NCBI RefSeq assembly: GCF_001747095.1
Contig: NZ_MDGP01000001.1
Coordinates: 3,083,001-3,147,000 of the forward strand
DNA: 64,000 bases
Direction: 5' to 3'
DNA from: Roseivirga sp. 4D4
GTDB lineage: Bacteria > Bacteroidota > Bacteroidia > Cytophagales > Cyclobacteriaceae
Below are positions 34,569 to 45,291 of this stretch, piece by piece; the stretch's first letter is position 1, and each line of letters opens with the position of its first letter. A program made the position numbers and the translations under genes. Under the pieces are notes generated by a model. The model saw only the letters and a list, made by a program, of their open reading frames with translations. It was not told the origin of the DNA and searched no databases.

Positions 34569-36816
34569 TCTTCCAGTTACTGTTGGCTTAATGCTTTGGG
34601 CTTTTCTTATCGCCAATCCATCCATTGCCCAAAACAACATTCCCATTCTAGGCTGGAGAACGCACTTCAGTTATTCAAATGTGAAAGAAGTCACCAGTGG
34701 AGATAATAAAGTCTTCGCTGCCACAGAAAATGCCATTTTCTATTATGACCTGGAAGACAACAGCCTTAATCTAATTAACAAGAATACTGGCTTATCAGGA
34801 GTAGGAATTGGTACCATTTATTTCAATCCCGACAATGATCAACTTATTATCGCATACCAAAACGGAAATATTGACTTCTGGTCTAATGGGCAGGTCGAAA
34901 CCATAACCACAATCAGTGAGGCCGAAACTACCGTTGACAAACGACTCCGGGATGTTCAGAAGTTTGATGATCAACTCTACATCTCTGGTGACTTAGGGAT
35001 AGTGGTTTACGATCTTTCAAGAAATGAAATCACCGAATCTTACCAAAACTTAGGCCCTAATGGAACCGAGCTCATTGTCTATCAAACGGCATTCGCTAAT
35101 GATAGCATTTATGCCGCCACTAATAGTGGAATTCTATCAGCAAGTCTGGCCGAAAATATAAATAGACAGGATTTTAATAACTGGAAGAGGACCTTGACTG
35201 GGATTCCCTTTCAATACATTGTCCAATCTGGTAATTCGATTTACGCAAGTGCTGATGCTGATGTATTCTCATATGGCACCGGAACTTGGACCTTCGGTCA
35301 GAATTTTAATCAACCCATAGTCGAGCTTAATTTACCTGATGCTTCCACTCTATTTGTACTTACGGAAACTGCGCTCTGGCTTGATGACGGTAATGGATTT
35401 TCAAAACAACTTGATGCTGAGAGTGAGCAGGAATTTACAGGTTTAGAGCAATTCAATAATCAAATTTGGTTGGGGAGTTCTGATCAAGGCTTACTTAGGT
35501 ATAACACCCTTAGCACGCCACCCAGTAGTCTCAAACCAGCAGGTCCAGGTGCTGATATTTTACTCAAGCCAGCTGCTTTTGAGAATAGTATCTATTGGAT
35601 TGATGAGAAGTCTAGTGCTGCCATTTCACAGTTTGACCTGGAAACACAAACCTGGACTTTCTTTAAACCCAGAGATAATATTGGCAACTCGATCGGTAAT
35701 TTGACCGACCTTGAATTTGGTGTGGTCAATAAAGGCAACATATCCGCACCTTTGTTTTCGTCATTCGACCAAGGAGTGTTTTTTGGAGGTAATGCGATTG
35801 ATAATTCTGAAAGCCTCATTGAAACTGTGACTGGTGGAAACCCTCCTACTTTTCAGAATGGTTCCTATGATATTTCGGCTCTGGCCAGCCAAGATGGTGA
35901 TAGACTATGGGTAGCAACACCTGATAGATCGACTTCACTTTATTCGTTGAATACAACATTAAATGAATGGACGGGCTTTGCATTGCCCACCACACTAGGT
36001 AGGTTCCCAGTTGACCTGTTCATAGCACCTGATGGCAATAAATGGATGAGTATCGATCCCGCCAGAGGGGGAGGAATTGTGGTTTTTGATGAAACAAGCA
36101 ATAGAACCAGAAGCCTTAACACAAATGGTGGTCAGGGCGGACTTCCAGGTTCCGAAGTCACTGACATGGCAATCGATCAAAACTTATTCCTTTGGGTTGG
36201 TACCAACCAGGGAATCGCATTCTTTCCTAACCCTTCCATCGTCCTTGAAAACCGATCACTAACAGCTAACGTTCCTATTTTTGAAAACCGTCTGCTACTT
36301 AGAGATGAGTTTATTACCCAAGTTGTTATCGACCCAGCGAACCGTAAGTGGTTTGGCACAAGAGATAATGGACTTTGGCTTTTTAGCGAAACAGGCGAAG
36401 AGCTTATCTATCACTTTACATTCGCTAATAGCCCACTCCCCTCTAACCAAATCAACTCATTATTCATGGACCCTTCTTCAGGAGAATTGTTCATAGGCAC
36501 AGACAAGGGTACTGTATCATTTAGAAGTGATGCCACCTTGGGGACCGAGCAACATGTAAATGTGGAAATCTATCCCAACCCTGTCAATCCTTCTTTTCAA
36601 GGAAATATAGTCATCAACGGCCTAGCGAATAATGCCTTTGTTAAGATCACAGATGTATCTGGAAAACTTGTTAGAGAAGTGCGATCGAACGGAAGTACAT
36701 CGCTATGGAATGCAAGAGATAGTAATGGAAATAGAGTAAAATCAGGAGTATATCTTCTTTTCAGTTCAAATGCTGATGGTTCAGAAACCTTCGTGGGTAA
36801 AATTGTTGTGATCTAA
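34528..36816 (+). CDS. porZ: T9SS component PorZ-like beta-propeller protein
   Basis: A 762-residue exported protein. I prefer the ATG at 34528 because it opens a basic MKDKRK stretch before a hydrophobic leader ending IAQ; 34501 is also in frame. The mature part begins [15 protein letters not shown] and contains repeated beta-propeller blades of the two-component-regulator type ([33 protein letters not shown]). A C-terminal sorting-like domain of about 80 residues starts at EIYPNPV and includes [12 protein letters not shown] and VKSGVYLL. PorZ acts on the cell surface in the attachment of anionic LPS to T9SS cargo in Porphyromonas. It follows tdk and ends one base into recO. Confidence 0.85.
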   Translation: MKDKRKSLIKKSNSLPVTVGLMLWAFLIANPSIAQNNIPILGWRTHFSYSNVKEVTSGDNKVFAATENAIFYYDLEDNSLNLINKNTGLSGVGIGTIYFNPDNDQLIIAYQNGNIDFWSNGQVETITTISEAETTVDKRLRDVQKFDDQLYISGDLGIVVYDLSRNEITESYQNLGPNGTELIVYQTAFANDSIYAATNSGILSASLAENINRQDFNNWKRTLTGIPFQYIVQSGNSIYASADADVFSYGTGTWTFGQNFNQPIVELNLPDASTLFVLTETALWLDDGNGFSKQLDAESEQEFTGLEQFNNQIWLGSSDQGLLRYNTLSTPPSSLKPAGPGADILLKPAAFENSIYWIDEKSSAAISQFDLETQTWTFFKPRDNIGNSIGNLTDLEFGVVNKGNISAPLFSSFDQGVFFGGNAIDNSESLIETVTGGNPPTFQNGSYDISALASQDGDRLWVATPDRSTSLYSLNTTLNEWTGFALPTTLGRFPVDLFIAPDGNKWMSIDPARGGGIVVFDETSNRTRSLNTNGGQGGLPGSEVTDMAIDQNLFLWVGTNQGIAFFPNPSIVLENRSLTANVPIFENRLLLRDEFITQVVIDPANRKWFGTRDNGLWLFSETGEELIYHFTFANSPLPSNQINSLFMDPSSGELFIGTDKGTVSFRSDATLGTEQHVNVEIYPNPVNPSFQGNIVINGLANNAFVKITDVSGKLVREVRSNGSTSLWNARDSNGNRVKSGVYLLFSSNADGSETFVGKIVVI

Positions 36817-37508
36817 TGCTGTTTCATACAAAAGGTATCGTTTTCAGTGCTGTGAAGTTTAAAGAGACTTCCATCATTGTTAAAATATTCACGCGAGATT
36901 ACGGTATGCAGTCCTACATCATTAACGGTGTCAGGAGCCAAAGATCAAAAGGAAAAATCGCCATGTACCAACCCCTTTCGCTATTGGATATGGTCGTTTA
37001 CCAAAAACCAGGAAAAGACATTCAGCGCATCTCAGAGGCTAAATTCGCCAAATCCTTTTCTGAAATTCCTTTTGACCCATTAAAAAGAACCATCGGGATT
37101 TTCATAACAGAGATTTTTGGAAAAATCCTCAGGGAAGAGTCAGAAAATAATGACATGTTCGACTTCCTCTTTCATTCGCTAGAGCTCTTCGATCACCTTC
37201 ATGAGAATGTATCCAATTTCCATTTACAATTACTTTTAAAGGCTACCCAATACCTCGGTTTTGGACCCGGGAGTGCTGAAGACTTTATCCATCAATTGAG
37301 CGAATCGGGGTTTCACTTTAGTACGCTCGAAGGTGAAAAGGAATTCATAAACCAGTTGATTTCCGACAATTACGGTTGTCAAGTTAATATGACAAATTAT
37401 TTCAGAAGAGAGGTCTTAGACCATATCATAAAGTTCTACCGCATTCACTCTGATAGCCTACGAGAAATCAAATCGCTTAACATACTCAAAGTGGTTTTGA
37501 GTGATTAA
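36816..37508 (+). CDS. recO: DNA repair protein RecO
   Basis: A 230-residue protein with the N-terminal OB-fold typical of RecO (TKGIVFSAVKFKETS, then IFTRDYGMQSYIINGVRS) and a helical C-terminal region lacking a four-Cys zinc site. RecO loads RecA at gaps with RecR. The start overlaps the porZ stop by one base. Confidence 0.87.
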   Translation: MLFHTKGIVFSAVKFKETSIIVKIFTRDYGMQSYIINGVRSQRSKGKIAMYQPLSLLDMVVYQKPGKDIQRISEAKFAKSFSEIPFDPLKRTIGIFITEIFGKILREESENNDMFDFLFHSLELFDHLHENVSNFHLQLLLKATQYLGFGPGSAEDFIHQLSESGFHFSTLEGEKEFINQLISDNYGCQVNMTNYFRREVLDHIIKFYRIHSDSLREIKSLNILKVVLSD

Positions 37509-37551
37509 TTCTCCCATTTAATTATTAATTTCGGACTAAACCGATAGAAAA

Positions 37552-38526
37552 ATGAGTACGAAATTATACGATGAAGTCCCCTCTTTGGACCTTGCAGATT
37601 TCACTAGCGGAAATCCAGAAAAAAAGGCCGCATTCGTTCAGGCCCTTGGTGAAGCTTACAATAATATCGGTTTTGTGGCTATTAAAAATCATGGCTTGAC
37701 TGATGAAATGACTGCCAAGCTTTACTCCACCATACAAGCCTTCTTTGGGTTGTCAGATGAAGTGAAGCAACAATATGAAATTCCCGAACTAGCTGGTCAG
37801 CGCGGGTACATTGGCAAGGGAAAAGAACATGCCAAAGGCCGCACAACGGGCGATTTGAAGGAATTTTATCATATAGGCCAGGAAGTAACTGATGGTGATG
37901 CTATCAGAAATGAGTATCCTGATAATATCTGGCCAAAAGAACTGCCCGAACTTGAAAAAATTGGCTTGGAAGTATACCAAACGCTAGAGGCAACCGGCAT
38001 TAAAATGCTTCAAGCGATTGCCATCTATCTAGGACTGGATGAAAACTACTTTGATGACAAAGTTCACAATGGAAATAGTATTCTAAGGCCTATCCACTAT
38101 TTCCCAATAGAAAACCCTGATGAGGTGCCTGCTGATGCCGTTAGAGCTGCAGAGCATGGTGATATTAACCTGATTACCCTTCTGATGGGTGCCAGTGCAG
38201 ACGGGTTACAAGTACTCAGACGTGATAATAAATGGATACCCATTACAGCACTGCCTGATCAAATTATTGTTAATGTAGGCGATATGCTCTCAAGGCATAC
38301 CAATAATAAACTTAAGTCTACTATTCACAGAGTGGTAAATCCTCCTAAAGAGTTGATGAAAACGTCCAGGTTCTCCATCCCATTCTTTATGCACCCTAGG
38401 TCGGATATGGATTTGACCGTGCTTCCAAATTGTATTGACGAAGACAGCCCAAAACTGTATGATGACATCACGGCTGGCCAGTTCTTGCAACAGCGATTAG
38501 CCGAAATCGGTCTTAGCAAAAAGTAA
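37552..38526 (+). CDS. 2-oxoglutarate/Fe(II) oxygenase of the isopenicillin N synthase family
   Basis: A 324-residue non-heme iron oxygenase. The iron ligands are His202 and Asp204 (EHGDINLIT) and His259 (IHRVVNPP), and the RxS that binds 2-oxoglutarate is Arg273/Ser275 (SRFSIPFF). The DIOX N-terminal domain starts with VPSLDLADF. Substrate unknown. It stands as a single gene between recO and chrA. Confidence 0.87.
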   Translation: MSTKLYDEVPSLDLADFTSGNPEKKAAFVQALGEAYNNIGFVAIKNHGLTDEMTAKLYSTIQAFFGLSDEVKQQYEIPELAGQRGYIGKGKEHAKGRTTGDLKEFYHIGQEVTDGDAIRNEYPDNIWPKELPELEKIGLEVYQTLEATGIKMLQAIAIYLGLDENYFDDKVHNGNSILRPIHYFPIENPDEVPADAVRAAEHGDINLITLLMGASADGLQVLRRDNKWIPITALPDQIIVNVGDMLSRHTNNKLKSTIHRVVNPPKELMKTSRFSIPFFMHPRSDMDLTVLPNCIDEDSPKLYDDITAGQFLQQRLAEIGLSKK

Positions 38527-38535
38527 TTCTTAATC

Positions 38536-39714
38536 ATGGCGATTAAGAGAATTCGGTATTTCATATTCCTCAAAGATGTGATGCTCCTTGCCATCAGTGC
38601 TTTTGGGGGGCCTCAGGCACATGTCGCTATGTTTATCAAAGTGATGGTGGAAAAACGAGGCTATCTCACGGAAGCTGATTTAATAGAGTTGAATGCACTT
38701 TGCCAGATTCTTCCTGGCCCTACCTCTACTCAGACCATAACAGCAATAGGATTTAGGATTGGGGGAGCCAAATTAGCCTACCTCACGCTTCTCGTTTGGA
38801 TGATACCTGCAGTAACTATTATGACCACCGCTGCTATTCTCATCAATTCTTACCAAACCAAAAATCTCAGTCTTGAATTCACAAAATTCATTCAGCCCAT
38901 GGCCGTGGGATTCATTAGCTATGGGGCCTTCACCATTGCAAAGAAAGTAATTAACACTAAGACGGCTGTGGTATTGATGATCCTATCAGCAGTCGTGACT
39001 TACTTTATATCTACACCTGCTGCCTTACCAATTGTATTGGTAATTGCTGGAACGATCACTGCATTCAAATACAAAAAACAAGAGATTGCGATCAAGGAGA
39101 AGGTCAAAATCAAATGGGGGAATTTCACACTCTGGGGACTTGTATTAGTGGCTGCAGCACTATTAGGTGCTTTCACTCAAGATCGTTTTGTATTGCTGTT
39201 TGAGAACTTTTATCGTAATGGAAGTTTGATCTTTGGTGGTGGCCAGGTCTTAATCCCGTTTCTAAATACTGAATTCGTAGAGTTCAAAGGATACCTTTCT
39301 TCAGAAGAGTTCCTTTCCGGCTTAGGTCTTGTACAGACTGTTCCTGGACCTGTCTTCTCTGTAAGTTCTTTCGTTGGAGCACTCTCTGTAAGAGATCTTG
39401 GCATTGGAGGACAAATACTAGCTGGATTTGTATCTGCCTGTGGTATATTCTTACCCGGTACCTTTCTGATCTTCTTTGTGATCAGGTTTTGGGACAGTTT
39501 AAAGACTTATCGAGTGGTTCGTGCTTCACTTGAGGGTATCAATGCTGCCAGTTCTGGGATGGTGGCCGCTGCGGCTTACATTCTCTTCCAACCGATACAA
39601 GGCTCGGTCATGGATGTTTCTGTTGTAGCAGGAACGTTTCTGTTACTCACCCTAACTAAAATCCCCCCTCCTTTTATTATTCTGGCTGGGCTTCTGGCTG
39701 GCTTTCTTATCTGA
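38536..39714 (+). CDS. chrA: Chromate transport protein ChrA
   Basis: A 392-residue membrane protein with two CHR domains. Each half shows the family's F-GG-xxH/Q pattern: AFGGPQAHVAMF near the start and IFGGGQVLIPFL near residue 234, plus LPGPTSTQ and VPGPVFSV. Long-chain ChrA exports chromate, though many homologues have untested roles. It overlaps the convergent LD-carboxypeptidase gene by eight bases. Confidence 0.88.
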   Translation: MAIKRIRYFIFLKDVMLLAISAFGGPQAHVAMFIKVMVEKRGYLTEADLIELNALCQILPGPTSTQTITAIGFRIGGAKLAYLTLLVWMIPAVTIMTTAAILINSYQTKNLSLEFTKFIQPMAVGFISYGAFTIAKKVINTKTAVVLMILSAVVTYFISTPAALPIVLVIAGTITAFKYKKQEIAIKEKVKIKWGNFTLWGLVLVAAALLGAFTQDRFVLLFENFYRNGSLIFGGGQVLIPFLNTEFVEFKGYLSSEEFLSGLGLVQTVPGPVFSVSSFVGALSVRDLGIGGQILAGFVSACGIFLPGTFLIFFVIRFWDSLKTYRVVRASLEGINAASSGMVAAAAYILFQPIQGSVMDVSVVAGTFLLLTLTKIPPPFIILAGLLAGFLI

Positions 39715-40603
39715 TATACTTAATTGATATTTGATTCTTGGAGAGTATCACTTCACAATTCATACCCAAGATTAAGGGGTAATTGCGCTTTTCATGCCCG
39801 GCTTCCAAACCAAAAGCCACAGGTATGTCCAGGTGACCGAAGTACTTTAAAAGTAATTCTTCTACACTTTCTTTAAAATAGGATTGTGAATCAGAGATGC
39901 TAGTAAAGCTTCCAATGATCACCCCAGAAATGTCTTCAAGTTTTCCAGATCTTCTCAGTTTATTCATCATTCTATCCACAGCATACATCTCTTCGCTCAC
40001 CTCTTCTAAGAAGAGGATATTCCCATCTGTCTCTATTTCATTTGAGCTGCCTATTGATTCATAAATCAAAGACAGGTTTCCACCAACAACCTTTCCTGAG
40101 CAATTACCTTCTTTGGTGTGGTTTGATTCAAGCAATGGAATATCAAAGTCAAGCTCACCGAACAGCAAATCCTTCAGTTTGTTATCTGAAACTTCGTCCC
40201 TACCTATAGTCAGGGCAACAGGACCATGCACACTAGGGACTTCCAGTACAGATGAGAGTAGCAAAATGCTTGTTAAGTCACTAAAGCCTACAATCCACTT
40301 GGGTTGACTTAGATATGAGGTAAAATCAATTTGATCAAGAATTCTGGTGGTGCCGTAACCCCCACGGGCAAAAACGATCGCCTTTATCGAAGGGTCATCA
40401 AGTGCACTCTGTAGGTCATGAATTCTTTCTTCATCCGAACCTGCAAAATAGCCATGTTGATTATGAACGCTCTTTCCTACTTTGACCTTTAGTCCCCACT
40501 TTTCTAATGTGTTGATCCCTTCAGAAATGTCCTTCTCAAGTCGTTTCGCAGTAGCCACAATGGCAACTTCATCACCTACTTTCAAAAACTGAGGAATCTT
40601 CAT
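39707..40603 (-). CDS. LD-carboxypeptidase (S66 family)
   Basis: A 298-residue serine peptidase. The nucleophile is Ser108 in VGFSDLTS, with the family's RGGYG (80-84) before it, an acidic LFLEEVSE near 197-204, and the catalytic His in GLEAGHEKRNYP near 270. It removes the terminal D-alanine from murein tetrapeptides during recycling. An MccF-like immunity role is the alternative. No signal peptide, so it is cytoplasmic. Confidence 0.88.
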   Translation of the reverse strand: MKIPQFLKVGDEVAIVATAKRLEKDISEGINTLEKWGLKVKVGKSVHNQHGYFAGSDEERIHDLQSALDDPSIKAIVFARGGYGTTRILDQIDFTSYLSQPKWIVGFSDLTSILLLSSVLEVPSVHGPVALTIGRDEVSDNKLKDLLFGELDFDIPLLESNHTKEGNCSGKVVGGNLSLIYESIGSSNEIETDGNILFLEEVSEEMYAVDRMMNKLRRSGKLEDISGVIIGSFTSISDSQSYFKESVEELLLKYFGHLDIPVAFGLEAGHEKRNYPLILGMNCEVILSKNQISIKYIR

Positions 40604-40610
40604 AGTGCCA

Positions 40611-40642
40611 AAATAAAAAAACCTCTTCCAAGGAAGAGGTTT
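40611..40642 (-). terminator. Terminator of the envelope operon
   Basis: An 11-base perfect stem (AAACCTCTTCC with GGAAGAGGTTT, loop of two bases) at 40619-40642 is followed on the minus strand by a run of T. It closes the operon after the last ompH gene. Confidence 0.85.
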
Positions 40643-40664
40643 GATTATGAATAAATACTAATTC

Positions 40665-41246
40665 TTAGTTTCCGTTTCCAGTATCAACAGCATTTGGATC
40701 TGAAGGATTCGGAGTGGTCGGCATTGGTACCCCTAGCTTTTCAAATACCTTTTCAGTTACGTTCAAGTCTTCCTCAGCGGCCAAAACGATACCATCATTA
40801 GACGAAGTTCTCATATTAAGGATGATCTTATAACCTAATTCCTTACGTACCTCTTCAATAGCCGTTTGAACCTTAGTAAATACTGGATTCATCAGAGAAG
40901 ATTCTTTAGCTACTAAAGACTGTTGTGCTTGTGCACTCCAAGTCTGAAAGTCTGAGTCCATTTTTCTTACCTCAGCATCTTTAGCCTGTAATGCCGCCTG
41001 ACTAGCATTTGGCTGCTGCGCCATTTGCTGAAGCTCGTTTACTTTAGTCTGTAGTGTAGCTCTTTTTGCTTGTGCCTGTGATGTCAACTGGTCTTCAAAA
41101 GTCTTTACTTCAGATCTAATACCCACCATCTCAGGCATGTTGTATACGATAAAATCGATATATGTATATCCAATTTTAAAATCCTGAGCCTGAGCAGCAC
41201 CATACATAAAAAGTGCTACTATCATCACCAATAATTTACGATTCAT
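40665..41246 (-). CDS. OmpH/Skp family periplasmic chaperone
   Basis: A 193-residue protein with a signal peptide ending AQA near residue 20, a Skp-type core with a long coiled coil (about 50-115, rich in Gln and Ala), and a C-terminal Pro/Asn-rich tail. Skp-type proteins carry unfolded outer-membrane proteins to the Bam complex. It is the last gene of the operon and adjoins a second copy. Confidence 0.86.
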   Translation of the reverse strand: MNRKLLVMIVALFMYGAAQAQDFKIGYTYIDFIVYNMPEMVGIRSEVKTFEDQLTSQAQAKRATLQTKVNELQQMAQQPNASQAALQAKDAEVRKMDSDFQTWSAQAQQSLVAKESSLMNPVFTKVQTAIEEVRKELGYKIILNMRTSSNDGIVLAAEEDLNVTEKVFEKLGVPMPTTPNPSDPNAVDTGNGN

Positions 41247-41266
41247 GATTCCTCTATTTTAATGTT

Positions 41267-41809
41267 TCAGTTTCCTTGTTCTTGTTTTAAACCTAATTCT
41301 TCTAATATGAACTCAGTGTAGTCATGGACTTGATTTGTGTAAATCATACCGATACTTTCGGCCTTGTCAAACAAATAATCTAATCCATATCTTCTCGCTA
41401 CCACCTCCACAGCTTGGTTTACTTTGTTTCTTAGTGGAAGTACTAGCTCGTCTATTTTTTTATAGTAGAGTCCGTCATACCCAAAGAGCTCGGTGTATTT
41501 CTTTAACGCTTCTCCCTGTTTATCCTGGATAGCCTTCTCCCTATCTTTTTTCATTTCAGGAGTCAGAAGTACCTCACTTGCTCTTAGTTCCGCACGCATC
41601 TTTTCTAACTCATCATACAAACTCCGTACCTCTTTGTCATAAGTGCCTGCCAAAGCTTCGATTTCCTTCTGCTTTTCGGCATAGTCAGGCATCTTATTTA
41701 AGACAAATTCTGAGTCAAAATGACCAAACTTCTGTGCAGTCGCCTTTTGAGCAGGCGCAAAGTTAAAGATTAATGCTAAGATTACTACGTTGGAAAAAAC
41801 TTTGTACAT
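41267..41809 (-). CDS. OmpH/Skp family periplasmic chaperone, second copy
   Basis: The ATG at 41809 is preferred over the open frame to 41908, since it leaves one base after the bamA stop and begins a signal peptide (MYKVFSNVVILALIF, cleavage after ATA). The mature protein has a helical region (about 40-110) and the YGLDYLFDKAESIGMIY segment typical of the OmpH group. It works with BamA. The two tandem copies are not close in sequence. Confidence 0.86.
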   Translation of the reverse strand: MYKVFSNVVILALIFNFAPAQKATAQKFGHFDSEFVLNKMPDYAEKQKEIEALAGTYDKEVRSLYDELEKMRAELRASEVLLTPEMKKDREKAIQDKQGEALKKYTELFGYDGLYYKKIDELVLPLRNKVNQAVEVVARRYGLDYLFDKAESIGMIYTNQVHDYTEFILEELGLKQEQGN

Positions 41810-41810
41810 A

Positions 41811-44474
41811 CTACCTGATTTGTTGTCCAATTGTAAAATGCACTTGGCTGCCACCAACAATTGCTGGAGAGAAGGAAGGATCTTGATCGAATCCATGTGC
41901 CCAATCAATTCCTAACAAGCCAAAGGCAGGTAAGAAGACTCTAGCACCGACACCAGCGGACCTGAACAATTTACGAGGTGAGTACTGTGAAAAATCTGTC
42001 CACGTGTTTCCCGCTTCTCCAAACGCCAACAAGTAGATTGTTGAAGAAGGTTTTAACGAAACAGGATACCTCAATTCAGCGACAAATTTGTTATATACAA
42101 CGCCTCCTCTAAAACCAGTATTAGGGTCTATCGGGTCAATAACATTGTCTTCATATCCTCTTAACGCAATAATGTCTTGTCCAATTATAAAATTGTTTCC
42201 TCCATTCAGACCGTTACCTCCCAAGAAGAACCTTTCGAATGGTCCGGAGTCAGTCCTACTAGAGTAAGTTCCAATGAAGCCCATATGAGCTCGTGCATTA
42301 ATAACGAGCTTCTTACTCAACGGAATAAACAATGAAAAGTCCATCATCCATTTATGATACTCCACAAATCGATAGCGTTCCTGCTCAGTTAATTCTCCCT
42401 CGAACCTATCTGGATTTAGCAATGACCAAGGAGGGGTAGCATTTATGGCAAGGGTAAACTGAGAACCATATCTTGGGAAAGTAGGTTGGTCAATATTACT
42501 CCTTGAAATAGTTGTGTTAAAGGTCAAACTATTAGACTGCCCTGTGGAGAAGCCTAGTGTATTACCGAAGTTAAACACATCATAAAGTTGGTAAGAAAGC
42601 GTATTCTGAATCTGGAAATAGTCATCAGGCCACCTCAATCTTCTACCCAAGCCAATCGTAACACCCGTAGCCTTAAGGAAACCAAGCAGGTCGTTGTTTG
42701 TAAAGTTGATCGTTCTATTGGACGTTCTATTTAGACTAACTGTAAAGTTGTTTGGCTTTCTCCCACCTAGCCATGGTTCAGAGAATACTAAACTATAGCT
42801 TCTAAATCTTCGTCCATTGGATTGCAATTGTAATGACAGTTTTTGACCGTCTCCACTAGGATATGGTCTCCACTTATCCCAATCATTAATATTTCTGATA
42901 GAAAAGTTATTCAAGGAAAGACCAACCGTACCGACAAAACCAAAAGGACCACCAAAACCACCTGAGAGCTGAATCTGGTCTGAGGACTTTTCGACCAGGT
43001 CAAAAACAACATCTACAGTTCCATCAGCAAGATTTGGGATCGGCTGAGGATTAATTTGCTCAGGATCGAAATAACCTAGTTGACCAAGCTCTTGGATCGT
43101 TCTAATCAGTTCTTTTCTGCTATACTTCTGTCCAGGTAAGGTTCTGATTTCTCTCAAAACTACATGATCGCTGGTTCGATTGTTACCTTTGAGAATAATC
43201 CGCTTTATGACGGCCTGTTCACCCTCATACATTCTCATTTCAATATCTACAGAATCATTCTCGGCTCTAACCTCAACAATATCAAGTCTAAAGAATAGAT
43301 AACCATCATCTGTGTAAAGAGAACTTATATCGTCTCCATTTCTACCATCAAACTGTGTTCTTTCATCAAATTTCTGACGGTTATAGACATCCCCTTTTTT
43401 GATATCAAGTTTCTCTGAAAGAAATTCATCGGAGTACTTGAAATTTCCTACCCAATCAATATTACGTACATAGTATTTATTGCCTTCATCTACTTTAACC
43501 TTCACATCAATGAAGTCTTCATTAACTTTTACCACTTCATCATCAACTACTTCGGCATCTCTAAAGCCCCTTGAGTTATAAAAGTCAATCAACGACTGCT
43601 TGTCATCTCGAAATTGATTTTGGATGAACTTGGAACCATTCAGGAAGTTAAGTTTGACGTTATCATTCAAAAACTCCTTGAACTTTTTGTTCGAAACTGT
43701 GTAAGAAGAGTCTACATAATTTCTAATAGAATTAGGGTTGGTCTTAAAAACCTGATCAAATAATTTTGATACTAACCAAAACCGAGGCTTCTCATTGGTT
43801 TTTCTGAAAGTCCTTTTCAAACGCTTGTCATCGAAAGAGTCATTTCCTTCGAAGTAGATTTTGTTAATTTTTACTTTTGAACGTTTATCCACCTCAAACC
43901 TCAAGCCTACTCCATCAGTCAATACAGTATCTCGGTTCTGGATGGTTTTTACCGTTGTATTCAAAAAACCTTTTTCAACAAAGTACTTACGGATTACAAT
44001 CTCGGAGTTCTTGATCAGTGCAGGGCTCGCCACTTTTCCTATAATCCCTATCTGATCTTTAATATCGGTCTCTTGAGTAGAGTTAATGCCGGATATCTCA
44101 AACTGTCGAATTCGTGGTCTTTCAGCAATCTTAACTTCAATAAACGCCCTGTCACCATCTGTACGCGTTAGCCAGAATTGAACGTCCGCTATGATACCTT
44201 CGGTCCAAAGCTTTTTAATAGCATCAGAGATTTGCTGACCAGGGATTGGTATACGATCACCTACTTTAATTCCAGAAAATGAGATCAATGCTTTCTCACT
44301 CAGGCTCGTAAGGCCAGTGAATTTGATATCCGCAATCTCAAAAACTTTTGGGTTAGAATAGTCAATCTGAACGCCTTCACCTGCATTTACACCATATCTA
44401 TTCTGGGCAAACGCGCTCGCACAAACGAGCATGACTATGACAGCTACCAATAACTTTCTCATCCGCTTTCTCAA
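41811..44474 (-). CDS. bamA: Outer membrane assembly factor BamA
   Basis: An 887-residue Omp85 protein. A signal peptide ends AFAQ near residue 23. About five POTRA domains cover roughly 45-500 (IADIKFTGLTSLSE, then IRQFEISGIN, KINKIYFEGNDSFDD and others), and the 16-strand barrel follows. The C-terminus reads FTIGQQIR, so the final residue is not aromatic as in proteobacterial barrels. It inserts outer-membrane proteins and is followed by skp genes. It overlaps the uppS stop by four bases. Confidence 0.93.
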   Translation of the reverse strand: MRKRMRKLLVAVIVMLVCASAFAQNRYGVNAGEGVQIDYSNPKVFEIADIKFTGLTSLSEKALISFSGIKVGDRIPIPGQQISDAIKKLWTEGIIADVQFWLTRTDGDRAFIEVKIAERPRIRQFEISGINSTQETDIKDQIGIIGKVASPALIKNSEIVIRKYFVEKGFLNTTVKTIQNRDTVLTDGVGLRFEVDKRSKVKINKIYFEGNDSFDDKRLKRTFRKTNEKPRFWLVSKLFDQVFKTNPNSIRNYVDSSYTVSNKKFKEFLNDNVKLNFLNGSKFIQNQFRDDKQSLIDFYNSRGFRDAEVVDDEVVKVNEDFIDVKVKVDEGNKYYVRNIDWVGNFKYSDEFLSEKLDIKKGDVYNRQKFDERTQFDGRNGDDISSLYTDDGYLFFRLDIVEVRAENDSVDIEMRMYEGEQAVIKRIILKGNNRTSDHVVLREIRTLPGQKYSRKELIRTIQELGQLGYFDPEQINPQPIPNLADGTVDVVFDLVEKSSDQIQLSGGFGGPFGFVGTVGLSLNNFSIRNINDWDKWRPYPSGDGQKLSLQLQSNGRRFRSYSLVFSEPWLGGRKPNNFTVSLNRTSNRTINFTNNDLLGFLKATGVTIGLGRRLRWPDDYFQIQNTLSYQLYDVFNFGNTLGFSTGQSNSLTFNTTISRSNIDQPTFPRYGSQFTLAINATPPWSLLNPDRFEGELTEQERYRFVEYHKWMMDFSLFIPLSKKLVINARAHMGFIGTYSSRTDSGPFERFFLGGNGLNGGNNFIIGQDIIALRGYEDNVIDPIDPNTGFRGGVVYNKFVAELRYPVSLKPSSTIYLLAFGEAGNTWTDFSQYSPRKLFRSAGVGARVFLPAFGLLGIDWAHGFDQDPSFSPAIVGGSQVHFTIGQQIR

Positions 44475-45208
44475 CTCTTTAATTGTTCGCTTGTCATTCC
44501 GAATCTACGTTCTCTCTCCTGATATGATATTAGTGCTTTGTACAAGTCTTCTCTTCTGAAGTCTGGCCACAGCGTATCTGTTATAAAGAATTCCGTGTAA
44601 GCCATTTGCCAAAGCAAGAAATTACTTATGCGTTGTTCCCCACTGGTTCTTATCAACAACTCAGGATCAGGAATACCTGAGGTGTTTAAATAATTGTCTA
44701 TTAAATCTTGATTAATATTTTCAGCATCAATTTTGCCCTCGGCCATATCTCTAGCAATTGACTTGGTAGCTTGTGTGATATCCCAACGACCACTATAGCT
44801 CAAAGCTAAGACCAGTGTCATCCTATTATTCTTGGAGGTTTTTTCCATTGCCTCTTTAAGTTCTCTTTGACACTTAGGAGGTAAGCTCTCCGTATCACCA
44901 ATGGTATCTAGCTTTATGCCATTATCCATTAGTGTCTTCATTTCAGAGCTAAGAGTAGAAACTAACAGCTCCATAAGTGCTGTAACCTCTAATTTTGGTC
45001 GAGACCAATTTTCTGTAGAAAAAGCATAAAGGGTCAAGTATTTGACTCCTAATTCCGCACAACCTTCTGTGACATCACGCACAGCCTTGATTGCATTTTT
45101 ATGCCCAAAAACGCGCGCAGCCCCTTTTTTCTTAGCCCAACGACCATTGCCATCCATGATAACAGCCACATGTTGGGGGAGAGATTCTGCCTTGATTTGT
45201 TCCTTCAT
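44471..45208 (-). CDS. uppS: Undecaprenyl diphosphate synthase (isoprenyl transferase)
   Basis: A 245-residue cis-prenyltransferase. The catalytic Asp19 lies in IMDGNGRWAKKKG (17-29), and ENWSRP and the late RTSGEQRISNFLLWQ segment are family motifs. It makes the lipid carrier for peptidoglycan and the surface polysaccharide. Its stop overlaps the bamA start. Confidence 0.94.
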   Translation of the reverse strand: MKEQIKAESLPQHVAVIMDGNGRWAKKKGAARVFGHKNAIKAVRDVTEGCAELGVKYLTLYAFSTENWSRPKLEVTALMELLVSTLSSEMKTLMDNGIKLDTIGDTESLPPKCQRELKEAMEKTSKNNRMTLVLALSYSGRWDITQATKSIARDMAEGKIDAENINQDLIDNYLNTSGIPDPELLIRTSGEQRISNFLLWQMAYTEFFITDTLWPDFRREDLYKALISYQERERRFGMTSEQLKS

Positions 45209-45291
45209 TCTACCAGCTTCTCAAAAATCAACCGCGAAGGTACAAAAATGGAATTGGTTTCTAAATGTCCTAATCAACTCTTTGTCAGAGA

